Assembly: GCA_946533525.1 (NCBI GenBank)
Contig: CAMNBW010000056.1
Location: 1-8,165, forward strand
Reading direction: 5' to 3'
Length of the DNA stretch: 8,165 nucleotides
Origin: an uncultured Lachnospiraceae bacterium
GTDB lineage: Bacteria > Bacillota > Clostridia > Lachnospirales > Lachnospiraceae
Made by a program: the position numbers and the translations under genes. Below are positions 1 to 8,157 of the stretch, in pieces (position 1 is the stretch's first letter; each line of letters opens with the position of its first letter). Below the pieces are notes generated by a model. That model was given only the letters and a program-made list of their open reading frames with translations, had not been told where the DNA came from and did not search any database.

Positions 1-10
1 TTCCGAGCAG

Positions 11-1522
11 TTACGAAACCCTCATATTCGTATATCCCATGAGATACCTGTCCACCTCTGCGGCGCAGGCACGCCCTTCGGCTATGGCCCAGACCACCAG
101 GGACTGCCCCCTTCGCATATCCCCTGCCGAAAAGACCTTTTCCGCCGAGGTCCTATAGCTGCCCTCCTGCGCATCCACTGTTCCGCGGGGCGTAAGCTTC
201 AGCCCGAAGGCGTCCGCCGTGTAACCCTCACAGCCCGTAAATCCCGCTGCTATAAGCAGAAGGTCGCACGGCAGCTCCTTCTCAGTCCCCTCCTTAAGCT
301 TAAGCTTTCCGTTTTCAAAGCCGACCTGCGAGATAATTATTTTCTTTAAATGGCCCTTTTTATCGCTGACCAGCTCCTTTACGGTGGTCTCGTAGAGCCT
401 TGGGTCATGCCCGAAAAGCTTTATTGCCTCTTCGTGGCCGTAGTCGGTCTTTAATACCTTCGGCCATTCGGGCCAGGGATTTGCTGCCGCCCTTTTTTCC
501 AAAGGCATAGGCATCATCTCAAGCGCCGTTACCGACCTGCAGCCATGCCTTATAACCGTTCCTATACAGTCATTCCCCGTGTCTCCTCCTCCGACCACTA
601 CCACGTTTTTATCCTTTGCGGAAATAAGCTCCTTTTCCTTAAGAAGGGGCTCTGCGGCCTTATCAGGATTTTTCTCTGCACTGTCAAGCAGAGCCTTTGT
701 TGTCCTCTTTAAAAAATCCACCGCGTAGTACACGCCCTTCATCTTTTCGGGGTCCGCCCCGGTCAGAGCGCGGGGCTGCTTCGCTCCGCAGGCGAGCACT
801 ACCGCGTCATACTCCCTTAAGATCTCTTCTGCCGGTAGCTCCCTTCCAACGTCCACTCCCGTTTTAAAGACAACCCCTTCTTCCTCCATAAGGGCCCTGC
901 GCCTTTCTATTACGGCTTTGTCGAGCTTCATATTGGGAATTCCGTACATGAGCAGCCCGCCCACACGATCGTCCCTTTCAAAGACTGTAACAAGATGCCC
1001 CCTGTGATTTAATTCGTCCGCCACCGCAAGACCGGCAGGCCCCGAGCCGACTACAGCCACCCTCTTTCCGCTTCTTATCTTCGGAATCCGCGGCTTTATA
1101 TAGCCCTTTGCGAAAGCGGTCTCGATTATAAAAAGCTCGTTATCGTGTATGGTAACCGCATCCCCGTATTCCCCGTTGATACAGGCCTTTTCGCAAAGCG
1201 CCGGACATACGCGCCCGGTGAACTCCGGGAAATTCGATGTCTTAACGAGTCTCGAAAGGGCGTGCTCCATATGGCCGCGATATACCTCGTCATTCCATTC
1301 GGGGATCAGATTGTGCAGCGGACAGCCGGTGACCATCCCCTTTAACCTTATTGCCGACTGGCACAGGGGAACTCCGCAGTCCATACACCTCGCCCCCTGC
1401 CGCTGCCGGCTCTCCAACCCTAAGGGGACATGAAACTCCTTAAAATCAAGTATCCTTTTTTCTACCGGAATATCCGTATTATTTTCTCTGTCATATTCCA
1501 AAAAACCGGTGGCTTTTCCCAT
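11..1522 (-). CDS. gltD: Glutamate synthase (NADPH) small (beta) subunit, GltD
   Basis: GltD supplies electrons to glutamate synthase: it oxidises NADPH on FAD and passes electrons through [4Fe-4S] clusters to the FMN site of GltB, in the cytoplasm. The 503-residue product is full length. It opens with a ferredoxin-like cysteine domain (Cys46, 49, 54, 67, then Cys106, 110, 114 in the compact CxxxCxxxC form usual in Firmicutes). Next come an FAD-binding GSGPAG motif (159-164), a second Rossmann motif GGGDTG for NADPH (311-316) and the C-terminal FAD contact SAGD (465-468). The ATG at 1522 follows an AAAGGA site at the right distance, 13 nt after the gltB stop, so the gene is likely co-transcribed with gltB. 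A lysine- and glutamate-rich stretch at about 281-301 looks longer than in the relatives I remember. Homologous flavoproteins (NfnB-like proteins, dihydropyrimidine dehydrogenase N-terminus) share this fold, but linkage to gltB makes the GltD call firm. Confidence 0.96.
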   Translation of the reverse strand: MGKATGFLEYDRENNTDIPVEKRILDFKEFHVPLGLESRQRQGARCMDCGVPLCQSAIRLKGMVTGCPLHNLIPEWNDEVYRGHMEHALSRLVKTSNFPEFTGRVCPALCEKACINGEYGDAVTIHDNELFIIETAFAKGYIKPRIPKIRSGKRVAVVGSGPAGLAVADELNHRGHLVTVFERDDRVGGLLMYGIPNMKLDKAVIERRRALMEEEGVVFKTGVDVGRELPAEEILREYDAVVLACGAKQPRALTGADPEKMKGVYYAVDFLKRTTKALLDSAEKNPDKAAEPLLKEKELISAKDKNVVVVGGGDTGNDCIGTVIRHGCRSVTALEMMPMPLEKRAAANPWPEWPKVLKTDYGHEEAIKLFGHDPRLYETTVKELVSDKKGHLKKIIISQVGFENGKLKLKEGTEKELPCDLLLIAAGFTGCEGYTADAFGLKLTPRGTVDAQEGSYRTSAEKVFSAGDMRRGQSLVVWAIAEGRACAAEVDRYLMGYTNMRVS

Positions 1523-1528
1523 AATCTA

Positions 1529-1534
1529 TCCTTT
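1529..1534 (-). promoter_or_regulatory. Ribosome binding site of gltD
   Basis: On the minus strand AAAGGA lies 6 nt before the gltD ATG and directly after the gltB stop codon (1536-1538). It is weaker than the sites before glnN and gltB. Its closeness to the gltB stop suggests that ribosomes finishing gltB could help initiation at gltD, which would suit the 1:1 subunit ratio of the enzyme. The site is seen; the coupling is inferred. Confidence 0.75.
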
Positions 1535-1535
1535 C

Positions 1536-4500
1536 TTAAGAAGCACTACACGATGAAAACGCCTCAAGCTCCGCATTCTCATGCGACAGTCCCTGCTCCT
1601 CAAAACGCCCTATAGCGGCAAGAATCATCTGATAATCCCTCGGTATTATCTTTTTAAAATCCGGGGCGTAGCTGTCGAAGTCCTCCAGGATCTTCCCGGC
1701 AAGCTTTGAACCTGTCTCCTTCGCATAGTCCTTAAGGATTTCGCGGAGCTCCTCGATGTCGTATTTATCCTTGAGCTCCTCCATGTTGACCATATCTTTA
1801 TTGATACGCCTGTAGAGCAGGTGCTCCCTGTCCAGAACATAGGCGATCCCCCCGCTCATGCCCGCCGCAAAATTTTTACCCGTGGGGCCCAGGATAACCG
1901 CCTTTCCTCCGGTCATATACTCAAGCCCATGGTCGCCGACGCCCTCACATACCGCCGTTGCGCCGGAATTCCTTACGCAAAATCTCTCCCCCGCTATTCC
2001 GCATACATAGGCCTTCCCGGAGGTGGCGCCATATAACGCGACATTTCCGATGATGATATTTTCGGAGGCGTCGAATACCGAGCCTTCAGGAGGAACCACT
2101 ATAAGCTTCCCGCCGGATAGCCCTTTTCCAAAGCCGTCGTTGGCGTCTCCCGAAAGCCGGATCGTCACTCCCTTAGGCAGGAACGCCCCGAAGGACTGGC
2201 CGCCACCTCCCGCTGCCTCTATAATAAAGGCGTCGTCTTCCAGCTTGTCCTGTCCGTATCTTTTAGTGATCTCCGAACCGAAGATAGTTCCGAAAGCCCT
2301 GTCGGTGCTGGATACGGCTATATCCGCCTTTCTTCTTCCTTCCTTTAACATCGGCACAAGGACGCTTTCGTCCGGCGTCTTTTCCAGACCGAAGTCGTAA
2401 AGTGCCTTTACGTCGAAGTGCCTGTGCTCAGCCTTTGCATACCGGGGATTCAAGATATAGCTCATATCCACACAGCCCGCTCTCTGCGTAATCAGATTCT
2501 CCCTGACCTTCAGGCAGTCTGTCCGCCCTACCATCTCCTCCACCTTCCTGAAGCCAAGGGACGCCATTATCTCCCGCAGCTCCTCGGCCACAAATCTCAT
2601 GAAGTTTATGACATGCTCTTTCCTGCCTGCAAAACGTCCGCGCAGAGTGCTGTTTTGCGTGGCTATTCCCGCCGGACACGTATCCTTTGAGCAGACCCTC
2701 ATCATCATGCAGCCCATGCACACCAGGGGAGCTGTCGCAAACCCAAATTCCTCCGCTCCCAAAAGAGCTGCTATGGCCACGTCCCGCCCGGACATGAGCT
2801 TCCCGTCCGTCTCAAGCACAACCCTGTCCCGAAGACCGTTTTCTATAAGGCTGTGGTGAGCTTCGGCCACGCCCAGCTCCCAGGGGAGCCCCGCGCCGTG
2901 AACCGAGGAGAAAGGCGCCGCTCCGGTCCCTCCGTCATAGCCGGAGATAAGGATGAGTCCCGCTCCCGCCTTTGCAACTCCCGAAGCGATGGTCCCCACG
3001 CCGTTTTCCGACACCAGCTTTACCGATATTCTGGCGTCCTTATTGGCGTTCTTAAGGTCATATATAAGCTCCGCCAGGTCTTCGATGGAATAAATATCAT
3101 GGTGCGGAGGCGGAGAAATAAGGGACACTCCGGGGGTCGAGCATCTGATCCTTGCGACCCAGGGATAGACCTTCCTGCCCGGAAGATGCCCTCCCTCACC
3201 GGGCTTTGCGCCCTGAGCCATCTTGATCTGTATCTCTTTGGCGGAGCAAAGATAGGCCGAGGTTACCCCGAACCTCCCGGAGGCTACCTGCTTAACCGCA
3301 GAATTTTTCAGCGTTCCGAACCTCTCCGGGTCTTCTCCACCTTCTCCTGTATTGGACCTCCCTCCGATGGTATTCATGGCCTCGGCCAGCGTCTCATGGG
3401 CCTCCTTTGAAAGAGAGCCGTAAGACATAGCGCCGGTCTGAAACCGCTTCATTATCTCTTCGACGCTTTCCACCTCGTCAAGGCTCACCGGCTCTGCGGC
3501 AGGCGCAAAATCCAGAAGGCCGCGAAGAGTGTGCGGTCTCCCCGCGTCGTCCACCAGGGCGGAGTAGACCTTAAACTGCTCATAGTCCCCGTTTCTGACC
3601 GCCTGCTGAAGGTTGATTATCGTCTCCGGGCTGTAGAGATGGTCTTCCTTGTCCCTACCTGACCTCAGGCTGTGAAAGCCTGTTGAATCAAGGGAGGTAT
3701 CCACTCCCAGACCCAGGGGATCGAAGGCGTGGTCATGCCGAAAGGTCACTCCCTCTTCTATCTCCTTTATCCCGATCCCTCCAACGCGGCTCACTGTGCC
3801 GGTAAAATATCTGTCGATAAGTTCGTTCGACAGCCCTATTGCCTCAAATATCCTTGCGGACTGGTATGACTGTATGGTGGATATTCCCATTTTTGCGGCT
3901 ATCTTTACGACGCCGCCGAGCAGGGCCATGTTGTAGTCGTCTATTGCGGTATGGTAATCCTTATCCAATATTCCTCTGTCTATAAGCTCCGCAATACATT
4001 CGTGTGCAAGATAGGGATTTATTGCCCTTGCCCCAAAGCCCAGCAGGGCCGCGGTCTGGTGTACATCCCTGGGCTCCCCGCTCTCCAGGATCAGGGAAAC
4101 CGCCGTTCTTTTCTTGTGCTTGACAAGATGCTGCTCCACAGAAGAAACGGCGAGCAGGGACGGTATCGGAACATGGTTTTCATCCACTCCCCTGTCGGAG
4201 AGGATAATTATATTGCAGCCGTCGGCAGCGGCCCTGTCCACGGCAATGTTGAGCTGGTCCAGAGCTTTCTCAAGGGAAGTATGCTTATAGTAAAGAATGG
4301 AGATCACCCTGCTCTTAAAGCCCGGCCTGTCGAGGGACTTGATCTTTAGCATATCCACGCCGGTCAGTATGGGGTTATTCACCTCCAGCACGGCGCAGTT
4401 GCCGCTTTTTTCATTTAAGAGGTCGCCGTCAGAGCCGATATAGACAGTTGTATCCGTAATTATCTTTTCACGAAGCGAATCAATAGGCGGATTTGTGACC

Positions 4501-6032
4501 TGCGCAAAGAGCTGTTTAAAATAGTTAAACAAAAGCTGGTGGCTTTTTGAAAGCACCGCCAGGGGCACGTCGTGTCCCATGGAAACAGTGGGCTCGACGC
4601 CGTTTGCAGACATCAGCAATATCTGGTTCTTGACATCCTCATATGTATATCCGAACACCTTATACAGCTTGTCCCGGGTCTCCTGGTCGTGGGTCTCTAT
4701 CTTCTTATTGGGAATGGACAGCTTCGACAGCTGCAAAAGGCTGTTGTCCAGCCATTCTCCGTAAGGGTGGCTTCCGGCGTATTTTTTCTTGCACTCCTCA
4801 TCGGAGATTATCCTTTTCTCCTTCGTATCCACCAGAAGGATCCTCCCCGGTTCAAGTCTGGATTTTTTTATAATATGCTGCGGCTCAATGTCGAGGACCC
4901 CGACCTCCGAAGACAATATGAGCCGGCCGTCGTCGGTCACATAGTATCGGGAGGGCCTTAAGCCGTTTCTGTCGAGGGTAGCCCCCAGGATTTCCCCGTC
5001 CGAAAATATGATGGCGGCGGGTCCGTCCCAGGGCTCCATCATTGTTGCATAGTAATGATAGAAATCCTGCTTGTCCCTGTCCATATATTCACAGTGCTTC
5101 CAGGGCTCAGGTATCGTTATCATCATCGCCAGGGGCAGCTCCATGCCGTTCATGTACATAAATTCCAGGGTGTTGTCCAGCATGGCTGAATCCGAGCCCT
5201 GGGAGGATATTACCGGGTAAATCTTGTCCAGATCCTTTTCAAGACAGGCGGAGGTCATCGTCTCCTCCCTCGCCAACATCCTGTCCGCATTGCCCCTTAT
5301 GGTATTTATCTCCCCGTTATGGGCTATCATCCTATAGGGATGGGCCCTGTTCCAGGAGGGGGTGGTGTTGGTTGAAAATCTCGAATGGACTATCGCTATC
5401 GCCGTCTCATAATCCCTGTCGCATAAATCGTCGTAAAACTTTCTTAGCTGGCCTACCAGAAACATCCCCTTATATACTATTGTCCTCGAAGAGAGGGAGC
5501 AGATATAGGTGTCCTCGGAGGACTGCTCGAATTCACGCCTTATTACATAAAGCCTCCTGTCAAAGGCTATGCCCCGTTCAACGCCCTCCGGCTTTTCTAT
5601 CACGCACTGCTCAATGGCGGGCATACAGTCCACGGCGGTTTTGCCGAGGATCTCCGGCTTAGTGGGAACCTGTCTCCAGCCCAGAAACCTCATGCCCTCC
5701 TTCTCAACTATGACCTGCAGCATTCTCTTGGCAAAGGTGCGCTTTAGCTTATCCGAAGGCAAAAAGCACATCCCGATGCCATATTCGCCCTCGCCCTTAA
5801 CCGTAATACCGGACTCAGCAAAGGCTTTTTGAAAGAATTTATGCGAGATCTGCAGCAGGATACCGACTCCGTCCCCGACCTTGCCGCTGGCATCCTTGCC
5901 GGCGCGGTGCTCGAGTTTCTCCACTATGGAAAGGGCGTCCGACAGTACGCGCTCATCTTTATGTCCGTCGATATTGACAACCGTGCCTATGCCGCAGGCG
6001 TCATGCTCCCTGTTATTAAGCTCCTCATACAT
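1536..6032 (-). CDS. gltB: Glutamate synthase (NADPH) large (alpha) subunit, GltB
   Basis: GltB hydrolyses glutamine, channels the ammonia through an internal tunnel and adds it to 2-oxoglutarate at an FMN site to give glutamate. At 1498 residues it has the normal family length. The class II amidotransferase domain starts at Cys13 in the motif HDACGIG, so a 12-residue propeptide should be removed to expose the catalytic cysteine. Other glutaminase residues are Arg218 (HSRFSTNT), HNGE (238-241) and Asp281 (GSDSAMLDN). A central domain follows (about 480-770), then the FMN/2-oxoglutarate barrel (about 800-1200) with SYGSLS (870-875), GGRSNTGEGGE (890-900), KLVSE (1005-1009) and GYDGGTG (1031-1037). 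The [3Fe-4S] cysteines are 1108, 1114 and 1119 (Cx5Cx4C). The C-terminal GXGXG helix domain covers about 1245-1450. The ATG at 6032 has a strong ribosome binding site 7 nt upstream. The gene sits 23 nt after glnN and 13 nt before gltD. All catalytic motifs are intact. The adjacent gltD argues for the NADPH bacterial type rather than the ferredoxin-dependent one. Confidence 0.98.
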   Translation of the reverse strand: MYEELNNREHDACGIGTVVNIDGHKDERVLSDALSIVEKLEHRAGKDASGKVGDGVGILLQISHKFFQKAFAESGITVKGEGEYGIGMCFLPSDKLKRTFAKRMLQVIVEKEGMRFLGWRQVPTKPEILGKTAVDCMPAIEQCVIEKPEGVERGIAFDRRLYVIRREFEQSSEDTYICSLSSRTIVYKGMFLVGQLRKFYDDLCDRDYETAIAIVHSRFSTNTTPSWNRAHPYRMIAHNGEINTIRGNADRMLAREETMTSACLEKDLDKIYPVISSQGSDSAMLDNTLEFMYMNGMELPLAMMITIPEPWKHCEYMDRDKQDFYHYYATMMEPWDGPAAIIFSDGEILGATLDRNGLRPSRYYVTDDGRLILSSEVGVLDIEPQHIIKKSRLEPGRILLVDTKEKRIISDEECKKKYAGSHPYGEWLDNSLLQLSKLSIPNKKIETHDQETRDKLYKVFGYTYEDVKNQILLMSANGVEPTVSMGHDVPLAVLSKSHQLLFNYFKQLFAQVTNPPIDSLREKIITDTTVYIGSDGDLLNEKSGNCAVLEVNNPILTGVDMLKIKSLDRPGFKSRVISILYYKHTSLEKALDQLNIAVDRAAADGCNIIILSDRGVDENHVPIPSLLAVSSVEQHLVKHKKRTAVSLILESGEPRDVHQTAALLGFGARAINPYLAHECIAELIDRGILDKDYHTAIDDYNMALLGGVVKIAAKMGISTIQSYQSARIFEAIGLSNELIDRYFTGTVSRVGGIGIKEIEEGVTFRHDHAFDPLGLGVDTSLDSTGFHSLRSGRDKEDHLYSPETIINLQQAVRNGDYEQFKVYSALVDDAGRPHTLRGLLDFAPAAEPVSLDEVESVEEIMKRFQTGAMSYGSLSKEAHETLAEAMNTIGGRSNTGEGGEDPERFGTLKNSAVKQVASGRFGVTSAYLCSAKEIQIKMAQGAKPGEGGHLPGRKVYPWVARIRCSTPGVSLISPPPHHDIYSIEDLAELIYDLKNANKDARISVKLVSENGVGTIASGVAKAGAGLILISGYDGGTGAAPFSSVHGAGLPWELGVAEAHHSLIENGLRDRVVLETDGKLMSGRDVAIAALLGAEEFGFATAPLVCMGCMMMRVCSKDTCPAGIATQNSTLRGRFAGRKEHVINFMRFVAEELREIMASLGFRKVEEMVGRTDCLKVRENLITQRAGCVDMSYILNPRYAKAEHRHFDVKALYDFGLEKTPDESVLVPMLKEGRRKADIAVSSTDRAFGTIFGSEITKRYGQDKLEDDAFIIEAAGGGGQSFGAFLPKGVTIRLSGDANDGFGKGLSGGKLIVVPPEGSVFDASENIIIGNVALYGATSGKAYVCGIAGERFCVRNSGATAVCEGVGDHGLEYMTGGKAVILGPTGKNFAAGMSGGIAYVLDREHLLYRRINKDMVNMEELKDKYDIEELREILKDYAKETGSKLAGKILEDFDSYAPDFKKIIPRDYQMILAAIGRFEEQGLSHENAELEAFSSCSAS

Positions 6033-6039
6033 AACCGTT

Positions 6040-6046
6040 CCTCCCC
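6040..6046 (-). promoter_or_regulatory. Ribosome binding site of gltB
   Basis: On the minus strand GGGGAGG stands 7 nt before the gltB ATG, inside the 23-nt gap after glnN. It is a near-consensus Shine-Dalgarno sequence and fixes the start at 6032, which leaves the expected short propeptide before the catalytic cysteine. Confidence 0.85.
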
Positions 6047-6050
6047 GAGG
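6040..6050 (-). other. Possible small hairpin covering the gltB ribosome binding site
   Basis: On the minus strand the gap reads CCTC-GGG-GAGG, a 4-bp inverted repeat (three G:C pairs and one A:T) with a 3-nt loop. One arm and the loop contain the gltB Shine-Dalgarno sequence. If it folds in the mRNA it would partly hide the site unless ribosomes finishing glnN, whose stop is at 6056-6058, open it. The stem is short and a repeat of this size can arise by chance, so a regulatory role is only a suggestion. It has no run of T after it and is not a terminator. Confidence 0.25.
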
Positions 6051-6055
6051 CCTTT

Positions 6056-8152
6056 CTATCTAAGCGAGAACAGCAGTTGTCCGTATGTGGGATAGGGCAG
6101 ATAGGCGTCAGGTATTATCTTTTCAGCCTTGTCAACGCACTCCCTCAGCCCATCCATATCGCTTAATATCACGTCATGGTAGTATTTTGCCGCCTCAAGA
6201 ACATCCTCGATTTTTTCAGCCCTTTCGGTATCATCTCTCAACTGATGTATCCTGTTGCCGATCATCTCGCTTGTTTCGTCCAGGATGTTGATAATATCCG
6301 ACTCATAGGAGACGCTGATACCGGGCAGAAGCTCCTTCTTCTTAAGCGCTTCACTTGTCACATCCTTCATATAGGCCACGAGCCCCTGGGTAAAGTCCTT
6401 CCTTATCATCTCCTGCAGGGTAAGGGATTCGATATGGATCTCCTTGTTATAATTCTCCAGGAAGATCTCGTATCTCGATTCGAGCTCTACATCCGATAAA
6501 ACCTCGTGCTTTTTAAAGAGGTTCCTGTTTTTCTCTGACAGAAGCTCGGGCATTGCGTCCGGCACGGCTTTCAGGTTATAAAGTCCCCTTTTCTCTGCCT
6601 CTTCCAGCCACTCGTCAGAATATCCGTTGCCGTTAAAGATGATCTTTTTATGGTCCTTAAGCATTTCCTTAAGAAGGTCGTCAATTGCGGCATCAAGCTT
6701 GTCCTCAGCCACACCTTTAAGCTTTTCGTATATCCTGTCCAGCTCTTCCGCCACTGCGGTATTCAGGGCGATGTTGGGCTGCGCCACTGACAGGGAAGAA
6801 CCCGGCATCCTGAATTCAAATTTATTGCCCGTAAAGGCAAAGGGCGAGGTTCTGTTCCTGTCGGTAGTATCCTGCATAATATGGGGAAGCACATGGGCCC
6901 AGCTCATCTTTGCGGCGCTGCCTCCGTCATATTTTGTACCTTCCTCGATGGACTTAAGCACGGCTGCAAGCTCATCTCCGACGAAAACCGAGATGACCGC
7001 CGGCGGAGCCTCGTTTGCGCCCAGCCTGTGATCATTCCCTGCCGTCGCCACGGAGAGCCTTAAAAGGTCGGCGTAGTCATCCACCGCGGCTATCACTGCC
7101 ATCAAAAAGACCAGGAACTGCTTATTATCCTGCGGGCTTTTACCCGGATCCAGCAGGTTTTCTCCGGTATTTGTACTTATGGACCAGTTATTATGCTTGC
7201 CCGAGCCGTTTATCCCGTCGAAGGGCTTTTCGTGAAGCAGGCATGCATAGCCGCACCTGTCGGCCACCTTCTTCATGATCTCCATGGTTAACTGGTTATG
7301 GTCCACCGCCACATTCGCAGTCTCGAATACCGGCGCCAGCTCGTGCTGTCCGGGAGCAACCTCGTTGTGCTTGGTCTTGACGGGAACGCCGAGATTCCAG
7401 AGCTCCTTGTCCAGCTCGTGCATAAAATCCGCAACCTTCGGCTTTAATACTCCGAAATAATGGTCCGCCATCTCCTGCCCCTTGGGCGCGGCCGCACCGA
7501 TAAGGGTTCTTCCGCACATCACAAGGTCTTTTCTCTTGAGGTACTTTTCCTTATCTATAAGGAAGTATTCCTGCTCCGACCCTATTGTTGTATTTACCCT
7601 TTTAACCTCTTTTTTCCCAAGAAGTCCAAGAACCTTTACCGCAGACTCGGAAAGCGCATCCATTGAGCGAAGCAGGGGGGTCTTTTTATCGAGGGCTTCG
7701 CCGCCATAGGAGCAGAAGGCCGTAGGGATGTAAAGGGTTCCGTCTTTTATAAACGCCGGGGAAGAGGGATCCCAGGCCGTATAGCCTCTGGCTTCAAAGG
7801 TGGCACGAAGGCCGCCTGAGGGAAAACTTGAGGCATCCGGCTCACCCTTTACCAGCTCCTTTCCGGAGAACTCAAGCAGCATCTCCCCGCTTCCCGAAGG
7901 ATAGATAAAGCTGTCGTGCTTTTCTGCCGTCAGGCCTGTCATGGGCTGAAACCAGTGCGTGAAGTGCGTAGCTCCCTTCTCAAGCGCCCATTCCTTCATG
8001 GCTGCCGCAACGGTATTCGCCACATCCAGTGAAAGATGGGTTCCGTTTTGTGCCGTCTCTCTGACAGCCTTGTAGACATCCTTAGGGAGCCGCTCCTGCA
8101 TCACCTTGTCGCCAAACACCAGACTTCCGTAGATTTCCTTGATATTCTCCAT
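6056..8152 (-). CDS. glnN: Glutamine synthetase type III (GSIII)
   Basis: This enzyme makes glutamine from glutamate, ammonium and ATP in the cytoplasm. The 698-residue length is typical of the type III family, which forms large dodecamers, and is much longer than type I (about 450-470) or type II (about 350). The N-terminal type III-specific part includes FTHWFQPMTG (64-73), EKHDSF (77-82) and PSGGLRATFEARGYTAWDP (111-129). The catalytic core has the metal-binding GSEQEY (191-196), KHNEVAPGQHE (261-271), the ammonium/glutamate site GINGSGKHNNWS (313-324), NDHRLGANEAPPA (373-385), and the phosphate and metal contacts DRNRTSPFAFTG (431-442) and FEFRMPGSS (445-453). A helical C-terminal extension ends in the family-typical PYPTYGQLLFS (687-697). 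The tyrosine adenylylation site of type I enzymes does not belong to this family, so control by adenylylation is not expected. The ATG at 8152 follows a consensus ribosome binding site. It is the first of three co-directional genes and feeds glutamine to GltBD. The symbol glnN follows common use for type III; many annotations write glnA. Confidence 0.97.
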   Translation of the reverse strand: MENIKEIYGSLVFGDKVMQERLPKDVYKAVRETAQNGTHLSLDVANTVAAAMKEWALEKGATHFTHWFQPMTGLTAEKHDSFIYPSGSGEMLLEFSGKELVKGEPDASSFPSGGLRATFEARGYTAWDPSSPAFIKDGTLYIPTAFCSYGGEALDKKTPLLRSMDALSESAVKVLGLLGKKEVKRVNTTIGSEQEYFLIDKEKYLKRKDLVMCGRTLIGAAAPKGQEMADHYFGVLKPKVADFMHELDKELWNLGVPVKTKHNEVAPGQHELAPVFETANVAVDHNQLTMEIMKKVADRCGYACLLHEKPFDGINGSGKHNNWSISTNTGENLLDPGKSPQDNKQFLVFLMAVIAAVDDYADLLRLSVATAGNDHRLGANEAPPAVISVFVGDELAAVLKSIEEGTKYDGGSAAKMSWAHVLPHIMQDTTDRNRTSPFAFTGNKFEFRMPGSSLSVAQPNIALNTAVAEELDRIYEKLKGVAEDKLDAAIDDLLKEMLKDHKKIIFNGNGYSDEWLEEAEKRGLYNLKAVPDAMPELLSEKNRNLFKKHEVLSDVELESRYEIFLENYNKEIHIESLTLQEMIRKDFTQGLVAYMKDVTSEALKKKELLPGISVSYESDIINILDETSEMIGNRIHQLRDDTERAEKIEDVLEAAKYYHDVILSDMDGLRECVDKAEKIIPDAYLPYPTYGQLLFSLR

Positions 8153-8157
8153 AATTT

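Noticed and set aside
1..10. Possible start of a transcription terminator after gltD
   Set aside because: Ten bases are too few to show a stem-loop and T run, and no claim can be made without the sequence beyond the window.
1523..1535. Possible terminator or promoter between gltB and gltD
   Set aside because: Only 13 nt are available and they are taken up by the gltD ribosome binding site. There is no inverted repeat followed by T residues.
1646..1840. A 64-codon minus-strand frame within the 3' end of gltB
   Set aside because: It is a frame-shadow of the GltB C-terminal region, rich in Ser, Arg and Thr with no domain, and the proper gltB frame continues through it.
2428..2721. A 97-codon open frame on the minus strand in another frame of gltB
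   Set aside because: It overlaps the [3Fe-4S] region of gltB in a shifted frame, and its sequence is a frame-shadow of the real protein. The gltB frame is unbroken here, so it is not a sign of a frameshift.
2853..3410. A 185-codon open frame on the plus strand inside gltB, and other plus-strand frames of 60-134 codons across the window
   Set aside because: They lie fully opposite conserved, motif-rich genes, show no recognisable domains, and have compositions expected of the antisense of a coding strand with moderate GC. None has convincing independent support.
6056..8152. Alternative reading of the synthetase as type I GlnA or a glutamine synthetase-like gamma-glutamyl ligase
   Set aside because: The length of 698 residues, the type III-specific N-terminal motifs and the PYPTYG C-terminus fit GSIII, and all active-site residues for glutamine synthesis are present.
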